From Kitasatospora paranensis (GTDB taxonomy: Bacteria; Actinomycetota; Actinomycetes; Streptomycetales; Streptomycetaceae): a DNA stretch of 64,000 nt. Position numbers and translations under genes: made by a program. Location: NCBI RefSeq assembly GCF_039544005.1, contig NZ_BAABKV010000001.1, positions 4,402,001 through 4,466,000 on the forward strand, read 5' to 3'. Position 1 is the stretch's first letter. Every line of letters begins with the position of its first letter. This document shows, one piece after another, positions 55,002 through 64,000 of this stretch. The notes below the pieces were generated by a model. That model did not search any database and was not told the origin of the DNA. It saw only the letters and a program-made list of their open reading frames with translations.

Positions 55002-55771
55002 GTGCCTAATTCCATGATTCCCCCACTCCCGGCCTCGCAGCCCCCGCGGCCCACCCGAATTGTCGGACGTGCCCTGACCTGCACCGTTTTTGTGCTGGCC
55101 GGGCTGCTTTTCTACGTCAGCGCGCGCACCGCCCACGGCACCGACCTGCGCACCGACGCCTCGCTGCTGCGGCTCGGGGACGTCATACAGCAGCGCTCGA
55201 CCCAGAACCAGCAGATCCAGGCGCAGATCGGCGCCCTCCAGGACCGCGCCGACGGGCTCGCCCGCCAGCAGGGCCGCACCCCTCCGACGCGGCCCGGCTC
55301 GGCAGCCTCCAGCAGTCCGCCGGCCTGGAGGCCCTGCGCGGACCCGGACTGACGGTCACCCTCAACGACGCCCCGCCGAACGCCACCGCCCGGATCCCCG
55401 GCGTGCCCGAGCCCGGCGTCAACGACCTGGTCATCCACCAGCAGGACGTGCAGGCCGTGGTCAACGCCCTGTGGCGGGGCGGCGCAGAGGGCATCCAGGT
55501 GATGGACCAGCGGCTGATCTCCACCAGCGCCGTCCGCTGCGTCGGCAACACCCTGCTCCTCCAGGGCCGGGTCTACTCCCCGCCGTACGTGATCCGGGCC
55601 GTCGGCCGCACCGAGGCGCTGCGCTCCGCCGTCGACGCCGACCCGGCGATCCGCAACTACCTCCAGTACGTCGACGCGTACGGCCTCGGCTGGAAGGTGC
55701 AGGAGAGCGGGGAGCTCACCGTGCCGGGCTACGCGGGCTCGGTGGACCTGAGCGCCACCGACGGGCGCTGA
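55002..55771 (+). CDS. DUF881 family membrane protein (one frame break)
   Basis: About 256 residues after repair. One N-terminal helix (IVGRALTCTVFVLAGLLFYV), a coiled-coil-like stretch (RLGDVIQQRSTQNQQIQAQI), then the DUF881 core: GPGLTVTLNDAPPNA, GVNDLVIHQQDVQAVVNAL and GAEGIQVMDQRLISTSAVRC. The frame is lost at CCCC 55279-55282; adding one C gives SDAARLGSLQQSAGLEALRG. GTG 55002 follows GAAGGAG. Exported domain of unknown role, conserved in the division cluster of actinobacteria. Confidence 0.85.
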
Positions 55772-55851
55772 GGCCGCCGAAGGCGCCGATACGCGCCGTG
55801 CCGGGGCGGATCGGCGTCTAGTCTGGTGTCCGACCTGAACCGAGGAGCACC

Positions 55852-56022
55852 ATGTACGGCTGGATCTGGCGGCACCTGCCGGGGAACACCCTGGTCCGCG
55901 CGGTCGTCTCGCTGCTGCTGGTCCTCGGCCTGGTCTACCTGCTCTTCCAGTACGTCTTCCCGTGGGCCGAGCCGCTGATGCCGTTCAGCGACGTCACCGT
56001 GGACGACGGCGGCGCGGGCTGA
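55852..56022 (+). CDS. Small single-pass membrane protein
   Basis: 56 residues: MYGWIWRHLPGNTLVRAVVS, then a hydrophobic helix (LLLVLGLVYLLFQYVFPW) and an acidic end (DVTVDDGGAG). GAGGAG lies upstream. This small gene occurs between the DUF881 and pabA/trpG genes in Streptomyces. Function unknown. Confidence 0.75.
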   Translation: MYGWIWRHLPGNTLVRAVVSLLLVLGLVYLLFQYVFPWAEPLMPFSDVTVDDGGAG

Positions 56023-56087
56023 TCCCGCCGACAGCCCGCCGCTCCGCTCCCGCCCGCCGCCCGACCCGCACTCCAGGAGTAGCACTC

Positions 56088-56749
56088 ATGAGCTCCGCAG
56101 CCGGTTCGCCCCGGATCCTCGTGGTCGACAACTACGACAGCTTCGTCTTCAACCTCGTCCAGTACCTGTACCAGCTGGGTGCCACCTGCGAGGTGGTGCG
56201 CAACGACGAGGTGACGGTCGACCACGCCGTCCGCCGCGCCGGCGACGAGGGCTTCGACGGGGTGCTGCTCTCCCCGGCCCCGGCACGCCGGAGGAGGCGG
56301 GAGTCTGCGTCGCGATGGTGCACCACTGCGCCGCGATCGGGCTGCCGGTCTTCGGCGTCTGCCTCGGGCTGCAGTCCATCGCGGTCGCGTACGGCGCCGT
56401 GGTCGGCCGGGCGCCCGAGCTCCTGCACGGCAAGACCTCGCCGGTCGAGCACGAGGACGGCGGGGTCTTCGAGGGCCTGCCCTCGCCGATGACGGCCACC
56501 CGCTACCACTCGCTGGCGGTCGAGCCCGCCACCGTGCCGGACGACCTGGTGGTCACCGCACGGACGGCGAGCGGGGTCGTGATGGGCCTGCGGCACCGCA
56601 CGCTGCCGGTCGAGGGCGTGCAGTTCCACCCCGAGTCGGTGCTCACCGAGGGCGGGCACCGGATGCTGGCCAACTGGCTCGCCGAGTGCGGCTTCCCGGA
56701 GGCGGTCGGGCGATCCCGAGGGCTCGCCCCGGTGATCGGCCGGAGCTGA
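56088..56749 (+). CDS. pabA: Aminodeoxychorismate/anthranilate synthase glutaminase subunit (one frame break)
   Basis: About 220 residues. Class I glutamine amidotransferase: ILVVDNYDSFVFNLVQYLYQ, the oxyanion motif LSPGPGTPEEAG, catalytic Cys in VFGVCLGLQSIAVAYG, and catalytic His/Glu in GVQFHPESVLTEGG. It supplies ammonia to PabB or TrpE. The frame is lost at 56276-56277 (GG should be GGG, restoring the SPGPGTP motif). ATG 56088 follows AGGAG. Often labelled TrpG; PabA and TrpG cannot be told apart by sequence alone. Confidence 0.88.
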
Positions 56750-56753
56750 CCAG

Positions 56754-57858
56754 GTGACCGCCGTACGCCCGGAGGGGGCGGGCCGAAGGGTCCGGGAGCG
56801 GACGACTGGGGCGTGTACGAGCCCGCCCGGCCGCAGCAGACGTCGCAGCAGCAGACGTCGCAGCAGCAGCCGGAGCAGCGGGAGCGGCCCGAGCGGCCGG
56901 AGCCGCCGCAGGCCGGGCGGGCTCCGGCCGGTCAGGCCGTGGTGCCGGTGCCGGACGACAGCACGATGCAGCTGCGCGCGGTGCCGGCGCAGCCCGCACC
57001 GCCGCTGTCGAGGCCGGACGAGCGGCCGGAGGAGTGGGCAGCCGCCGACGGCCCGGCCGGGGCGGTGCAGGCGGGCGGCCGGGCCGAGCGCCGCCGGGCC
57101 GGCGGACTGGCGGCTCCGGGGACGGGCCGGCGCCGGGCGACCGGCCGCACGGCCGCCGCCCGGGTGCGGCCCCGGAACGCCGCCGGGTCGTGGTCGCCCG
57201 CGCGGTCGGAGAACTCTTCATCACCCTCGGCCTGGTGATGCTGCTCTTCGTGGCGTACCAGCTCTGGTGGACCAACGTGCAGGCCGATGCCTCCGCGAGC
57301 GCCGCCGGGAACCGGCTGGAGCAGCAGTGGAGCAGTGCCCCGCAGCCGAGCGGCAGCCCGGGCGCACCGGCCGCCGGGGCCTTCCAGCCCGGGCAGGGGT
57401 TCGCGCTGCTGTACATCCCCGCGCTGGGGCTCAAGTACCCGGTCGCGGAGGGCACCGGCAAGCAGCAGGTGCTCGACAAGGGCCTGGTCGGGCACTACAC
57501 CGGTACGGCGATGCCCGCCGACAAGGCCGGCAACTTCGCCGTTGCCGCGCACCGCACGACGCACGGTCAGCCGTTCCGGAAGATCGGCCAGTTGAAGCCC
57601 GGTGACATGATCGTGGTGGAGACCGCGACGACGTTCTACACCTACCAGGTCGCCGGGGGCATCCCGGAGACGCCGCCGACCGACGTGGGCGTCATCCAGC
57701 CCGTGCCCAAGGGCTCGCCGTTCACCCAACCGGGTCGATACATCACCCTGACGACGTGCACACCCGAGTTCAGTGCCCGGGGACGGCTCATCGTCTTCGG
57801 CAAGATGGTCGGGGAACAGCCGAGGAGCCAGGGCAAGCCGGCCGCGCTCACCGGCTAG
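56754..57858 (+). CDS. srtE1: Class E sortase (two frame breaks)
   Basis: About 368 residues after repair. GTG 56754 (GGAG upstream) is the likely start. One base is missing in GGGGG 56774-56778, after which GPKGPGADDWGVYEPARPQQ is continuous, and another in GGGG 57118-57121. A Gln/Pro/Arg-rich cytoplasmic region precedes one membrane helix (ELFITLGLVMLLFVAYQLWW). The sortase domain has catalytic His in VAAHRTTHGQPF, Cys in LTTCTPEFSARGRL and the Arg after it. Class E sortases anchor chaplins and other surface proteins in Streptomyces; symbol by position after pabA. Confidence 0.85.
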
Positions 57859-57907
57859 GGCTTGGCTGACGATTCGCCCGCGCGGCGGGAATTGTCAGCC
57901 AAGCCCT
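57857..57907. terminator. Strong hairpin between the two sortase genes
   Basis: A 14-bp perfect inverted repeat (AGGGCTTGGCTGAC / GTCAGCCAAGCCCT) with a further inner CCCGC/GCGGG stem, directly at the stop of the first sortase gene. Confidence 0.75.
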
Positions 57908-57964
57908 GGGGGCCGGGGCCTGCTCCGGCCGGGGGTGTCCTGTCGCGCGACGGAAGGCACCACG

Positions 57965-58693
57965 GTGAGTCCTCTCGGCAGTCGGGTGCCCGCGGCCCGG
58001 ATCCAGGCGGTCGCCTCGGCGGTCGGCGAACTGATGATCACGCTCGGGGTGGTGCTCGCCCTGTTCGCGGCGTACGCGCTCTGGTGGACCGACCTGGTGG
58101 CCGACCACGACGCCTCCCGGGCCGCGGCCCGGCTCCGCGGCAGCTGGTCGGCCGGGCCGTCCACGGCCCCGCCGCCGGCCCTCGACGGGCGGTCGGGCGG
58201 CGACGCCGTCGGGTTCCTGCACGTGCCCGCGCTGGGCCCCGACTACCAGGTGCTGATCCGGCCCGGCACCGGCCCGGACGTGCTCGACGGCGGGGTGGCC
58301 GGTCTCTACCGGACGCCCTACCCCTCCGCGATGCCCTGGGACGCGGTCGGCAACGTCACGCTGGCCGCCCACCGGGACGGCCACGGCGCCCGGTTCCACG
58401 ACCTCGACCGCCTCGGGCCCGGCGACCCGGTCGTCATCGAGACCGCAGCCGACTGGTACGTCTACCGCGTCGACGCCGTCCTGCCGGAGACCTCCCCGGA
58501 GGACGTCGGGGTCATCGCCCCCGTCCCCGAGGGCTCGCCGTACCACCGGCCCGGCCGCTACATCACGCTGACCACCTGCACGCCCGCCTACACCTCGCTG
58601 TACCGGATGGCCGTCTGGGGCAGCCTGACCCGGGTGGTCCCGATGGACGCCCGGCGCACACCGCCGCAGGAGCTGGGCCGCCGTCAGGGGTAG
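57965..58693 (+). CDS. srtE2: Class E sortase, second copy
   Basis: 242 residues from GTG 57965 (GGAAGG upstream). One N-terminal membrane helix (ELMITLGVVLALFAAYALWW) and the sortase domain: VGFLHVPALGPDYQVLIRPG, catalytic His in LAAHRDGHGARF, Cys in LTTCTPAYTSLYRMAVWG. It resembles the upstream sortase throughout the catalytic domain but lacks the long cytoplasmic region, so the pair looks like a tandem duplication, as in S. coelicolor. Intact. Confidence 0.88.
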   Translation: MSPLGSRVPAARIQAVASAVGELMITLGVVLALFAAYALWWTDLVADHDASRAAARLRGSWSAGPSTAPPPALDGRSGGDAVGFLHVPALGPDYQVLIRPGTGPDVLDGGVAGLYRTPYPSAMPWDAVGNVTLAAHRDGHGARFHDLDRLGPGDPVVIETAADWYVYRVDAVLPETSPEDVGVIAPVPEGSPYHRPGRYITLTTCTPAYTSLYRMAVWGSLTRVVPMDARRTPPQELGRRQG

Positions 58694-58727
58694 TTGCCCG
58701 CCGTCCGGGTGACTCGTTGATGCTGAT

Positions 58728-59629
58728 ATGACGACGACGAACAACGTCCCGGCGCCGTTCGAGTTCGAGGGCCGGGAGATCCGGGTGCTCACGGTCGGCG
58801 GGGACCCGTGGTGGGTGGCGGCCGACGTGTGCGCGGTCCTGGAGATCGCCAACCCCCGTGACGCCCTGCGCAAGACGCTCGACGACGACGAGAAGGGGTA
58901 GCTACTGTCTACACCCCCGGCGGTGACCAGCAGGTTTCCGTCATCAACGAGCCCGGCCTCTACTCGCTGGTGCTGCGCTCCCGCAAGCCGCAGGCGCGGG
59001 CCTTCAAACGGTGGATCACCCACGAGGTGATCCCGCAGATCCGGCGGACCGGCCGGTACGCGGTGTCGGACAGCCAGGACCAGGACGTGCCGGAGGCGAT
59101 GGCGGAGGTCCTGCGGCTGATCGCCCGGGCGGCCGGGGAGGCCTTCGCCTCGGGGAGCCGGCTGGCGTCGGCGGTGGAGGACGCGACGAGGGCCGTGGAC
59201 GGTCTGAGCGGCCGGATTGCCGACCTCACCGATCGGATGGACGCCGGGACGCCTCACGTCCCGGGGCAGGCGCGGGCCGGGCGGATCCCGCCGGACGGGC
59301 CGCTCTGGCACCCTGACGTGCCGGAGGAGGCGCTCACCTTCGACGCGGTCGCCGAGCTGCTGGGCGCCGAGCTCGGCCGCCCCGAGTTGAGCCGCAACCG
59401 GCTCTTCGGGACGGCGCGGGACGCCGGGCTGCTCCGGCAGCTGGAGCCTCCGTACGGCGGGCACAGCATCACCGACCGGCGGCTGGGGTCGCTGTTCCGG
59501 GTGCGGCGGATCAGCGGGGCGGTGCACGGCTGGCCGTGCGTGCACCACTTCCAGCCGGTGGCCCTGCCCCAGGGTGTGGTGATCATGCGCCGGCTGGTGC
59601 TGCAGGACATCGGACGCGGGGTGCTGTGA
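58728..59629 (+). CDS. BRO-N domain phage antirepressor-like protein (one frame break)
   Basis: About 300 residues if the break is repaired. The BRO-N domain reads FEFEGREIRVLTVGGDPWWV, AADVCAVLEIANPRDAL and then, in the next frame, VYTPGGDQQVSVINEPGLYS and FKRWITHEVIPQIRRTGRYA. GGGG 58895-58898 should be GGGGG; as given, a TAG follows at 58899. The C-terminal half (LSRNRLFGTARDAGLLRQLE, HGWPCVHHFQPVALPQGVVI) resembles the KilAC-type end of phage antirepressors. ATG 58728 start. An isolated chromosomal gene; either a domesticated regulator or a prophage relic. Confidence 0.78.
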
Positions 59630-59799
59630 GGCTCCACCGGCTGTGCACAGCCTGTGGATAACTTCCGGCCGGTGACGGACGGTAGGGGGATGCCCGGGCC
59701 GCCTGACATGGTGTTGGCCCGAACGGGTGGGGGAGTGGCGGCCTGGGGACAACCCTGTGCACAACCGGTGCCCGCACCGCCGTCCGGCCGCGGAAAAGC

Positions 59800-59834
59800 C
59801 CGGAGGGGCCGCGCGGTTCGCGCGGCCCCTCCGG
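59800..59834. terminator. Bidirectional terminator, BRO-N gene/pknB
   Basis: A 16-bp perfect stem (CCGGAGGGGCCGCGCG and its complement) with a 3-base loop between convergent genes. A lone DnaA box TGTGGATAA is at 59653-59661. Confidence 0.8.
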
Positions 59835-59849
59835 GGTGGTGCCGTCCGG

Positions 59850-61889
<2,040 letters not shown>

Positions 61890-62151
61890 AGTTCCGACCC
61901 TCTCCCTCACCGGCCGGTGAGGATGTGACGTAGGTGTCCCCGCACGCTCTGTTTGACGCTGTCGCAGACGCCCCGGTTCTCCACCCGCCGGCCCGCGGCC
62001 GGAGCCGTGGTCGGCGGCGGATACACCCGCTGCTGGCGGATACGCTACCGGGCGAACCTGAGACGACCCGAACAGCCTGCCAGCTGAGACCAGACCGGTA
62101 TGCACCGGAACGGCCCCGCTGTGACCAATCACGCAGGCCGGTGACGCGTCG

Positions 62152-63612
62152 CTACCCCTTGACCACGGCTTCCATGACGCTCTTCGCGATCGGCGCGGCG
62201 ATCGAGCCGCCGCTGATCTCGCGGCTCTCGGCGGCGCCGTCCTCGACCACGACCGCGACGGCGACCTGCTTGCCGTCGGCGCCCTTGGCGTAGGACATGA
62301 ACCAGGCGAACGGCAGGCCGCTGTTGTCCTGGCCGTGCTGGGCGGTGCCGGTCTTGCCGCCGACGGTGACGCCGTCGATCTGCGCCTTGGTGCCGGTGCC
62401 GTTCTTGACCACGGACTCCATCAGCTGCTGCAGCTTCTGCGCGGTGGCCGGGGAGACCGCCTGGCTGAGCTGCTTCTCGGAGTGCTTGGACACCACGGCG
62501 AGGTTCCCGGCCTGCTCCTGGTCCACCAGGTACGGCTGCATCAGGCTGCCGTTGTTGGCGATCGCCGCGGCGACCATGGCCATCTGGAGCGGGGTGGCCC
62601 GGGTGTCGTGCTGGCCGATGGCGTCCATCGCGGTGCCGTCCGGCGAGGAGTTCGTCGGGAACACGCTGGTGGACGGCCGGATCGGCACATCCACCTGGGA
62701 GTTGTTGAAGCCGAACTTCTCGGCCTGGGCGCGCAGCTTGTCCTTGCCCAGGTCGGCGCCGATCTTGCCGAAGACGGTGTTGCAGGAGAAGTCCATGCCG
62801 ACCAGCAGTGTGGCGTTCTCGCAGGGCTCGGTGTCCGAGGCGTTCTTCAGCACGGTCTTGGTGCCGGGCAGGGTGTACGGGTTGGGGGTGTCCGTCTTGT
62901 CCTCGGGGTTCTGGAACATCCCGGTCTCGAAGGCGGCCGCCGCGGTGATCAGCTTGAAGGTCGAGCCGGGCGGGTACGTCTCGCGCAGCGCCCGGTTCAG
63001 CATCGGCTTGTTCGGGTCGGCGTTGAGGTCCGTCCAGGCCTTGGCGTCGGCGGCGGTGCTGCCGGAGAAGGTGCCGGGGTCGTAGGACGGGGTGGAGACC
63101 AGCGCGAGGATCGCGCCGGTGCGCGGGTCGATCGCGACCGCGGCGCCCTTCTTGTTGCCCAGGCCCTCGAAGGCGGCCTTCTGGGCCTTGGCGTTGATCG
63201 TGGTGACGACGTTGCCGCCCTTCTTGTCGCCGCCCGTCAGCATGTCGAGGGTGTTGCGGAAGAAGAGCCGCGAGTCGGTGCCGGCCAGGATGCCGTCCTC
63301 CAGGGACTCCAGCTGGCTGGTGCCGAAGGACTGCGAGGAGTAGCCGGTGACCGGGGCGTACATCGGGCCGTCGACCCAGCTGCGCTTGTACTTGTAGCGC
63401 AGGCCGTTGACGAAGTCGGAGTTGGTGACCGGCTGGCCGCCGACGATGATGTTGCCGCGCGGATAGGCGTAGCGGTCGTACTTGTTGCGGTCGTTGTGCT
63501 GGTTGCTCGCCCAGGCCTGGGCCTGGACCCCCTGCACCCAGTTGGTGCGCACCAGCAGGGCGAGGACGAGGACCAGGCAGAACACCGAGACCCGGCGGAT
63601 GGGCTTGTTCAC
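62152..63612 (-). CDS. pbpA: Penicillin-binding protein 2 (class B transpeptidase) PbpA
   Basis: 486 residues. One N-terminal membrane anchor (VSVFCLVLVLALLVRTNWV), dimerisation domain (YAYPRGNIIVGGQPVTNS), then the transpeptidase domain with SxxK at PGSTFKLITAAAAFE, SxN at FSCNTVFGKIG and KTG at GGKTGTAQHG. Crosslinks peptidoglycan together with the FtsW/RodA-type partner whose gene lies 12 bases upstream. Intact and of usual length. Confidence 0.95.
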   Translation of the reverse strand: MNKPIRRVSVFCLVLVLALLVRTNWVQGVQAQAWASNQHNDRNKYDRYAYPRGNIIVGGQPVTNSDFVNGLRYKYKRSWVDGPMYAPVTGYSSQSFGTSQLESLEDGILAGTDSRLFFRNTLDMLTGGDKKGGNVVTTINAKAQKAAFEGLGNKKGAAVAIDPRTGAILALVSTPSYDPGTFSGSTAADAKAWTDLNADPNKPMLNRALRETYPPGSTFKLITAAAAFETGMFQNPEDKTDTPNPYTLPGTKTVLKNASDTEPCENATLLVGMDFSCNTVFGKIGADLGKDKLRAQAEKFGFNNSQVDVPIRPSTSVFPTNSSPDGTAMDAIGQHDTRATPLQMAMVAAAIANNGSLMQPYLVDQEQAGNLAVVSKHSEKQLSQAVSPATAQKLQQLMESVVKNGTGTKAQIDGVTVGGKTGTAQHGQDNSGLPFAWFMSYAKGADGKQVAVAVVVEDGAAESREISGGSIAAPIAKSVMEAVVKG

Positions 63613-63624
63613 GTGCGGATCTCC

Positions 63625-64000
63625 CTATCGGGCCGGGGCCGGGGACGGCGCGGTGGCCGGTTCGGGCTCGGCTGCGGGGCGGCGGGCGCTGTCGCTGATC
63701 TTGAGCAGGATGGCGATCAGGGCCCAGTTGGCGACCACCGACGAACCGCCCTGGGCGAGGAACGGCATCGTCATACCGGTCAGCGGGATGAGGCCGGTGA
63801 CGCCGCCGGCGACCACGAAGACCTGCAGCGCGAACGCGGACGAGAGGCCGACGGCGAGCAGCTTGCCGAACGGGTCGCGGGCCGCCACGGCGGTGCGCAG
63901 GCCGCGCTGGACGATCAGGCCGTACAGCAGGAAGAGCGCCATCATGCCGGTGAGGCCGAGCTCCTCGCCGAACGAGCCGAGGATGAAGTCGCTCTTGGCG
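63625..64000 (-). CDS. FtsW/RodA/SpoVE-family SEDS protein, C-terminal part
   Basis: Only the last 125 or so residues are in the window; the frame is open to the edge. The SEDS C-terminal signature is clear: KSDFILGSFGEELGLTG, then GGVTGLIPLTGMTMPFLAQG and GGSSVVANWALIAILLKISD. Polymerises lipid II into glycan strands with the class B PBP encoded next. The end is a Pro/Ala-rich tail. Confidence 0.93.
   Translation of the reverse strand, partial: AKSDFILGSFGEELGLTGMMALFLLYGLIVQRGLRTAVAARDPFGKLLAVGLSSAFALQVFVVAGGVTGLIPLTGMTMPFLAQGGSSVVANWALIAILLKISDSARRPAAEPEPATAPSPAPAR

Overview
The window is high-GC actinobacterial chromosome from around the replication origin of a Streptomycetaceae member (Streptomyces or Kitasatospora). 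The evidence is the gene order rsmG-jag-yidC-yidD-rnpA-rpmH-dnaA-oriC-dnaN-gnd-recF-dciA-gyrB-gyrA, the parAB pair with five identical parS sites, an oriC packed with about 17 DnaA boxes of the TTGTCCACA type, and the frequent GTG starts.

Layout. 1-9.3 kb: end of an MFS transporter, an LppU/SCO3897-type protein, a phage-regulator-like DNA-binding protein, CCA-adding enzyme, a secreted DUF6049 protein and the lipid II flippase MurJ. 9.5-15.1 kb: a MurJ-associated pseudokinase, ECF sigma factor plus anti-sigma factor, and trxB-trxA behind a SigR-type promoter. 15.2-21.8 kb (minus strand): GNAT, ParB, ParA, RsmG, Jag, YidC, YidD, RNase P protein, L34. 22.2-34.9 kb (plus strand): DnaA, oriC, DnaN, 6-phosphogluconate dehydrogenase, RecF, DciA, GyrB, GyrA, DUF3566. 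35-36.5 kb: a cyclopropane-fatty-acid-synthase-like methyltransferase and tRNA-Ile(GAT).

36.5-49.7 kb is an integrated mobile element of the actinomycete integrative and conjugative type (AICE). It sits in the 3' half of tRNA-Ile and is bounded by 49-bp direct repeats. It carries integrase and excisionase, a primase-polymerase plus DUF3987 replication pair (RepPP-like), a TraB/FtsK translocase, a DUF2637 Spd-like membrane protein and many small overlapping genes, nearly all in one long minus-strand operon. That operon is headed by an rRNA-leader-like sequence. Next to xis is an unusual 240-bp array of 8-bp units with dyad symmetry. The plus-strand cargo is an HTH protein of unknown function coupled to a PP2C-like phosphatase, plus a small membrane protein.

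50-64 kb: a second phage-regulator-like protein, DUF6191 and DLW-39 small proteins, tRNA-Ala(TGC), DUF5324, cyclophilin, rhomboid protease, CrgA, DUF881, pabA/trpG, two class E sortases, a broken BRO-N protein, PknB, PBP2-type PbpA and the start of an FtsW/RodA flippase. This is the usual actinobacterial cell-division and peptidoglycan cluster.

Many genes, including the essential dnaA and gyrB, are interrupted by single-base losses, nearly always in short G or C runs. I read these as sequence errors rather than biology and annotate the genes across the breaks.
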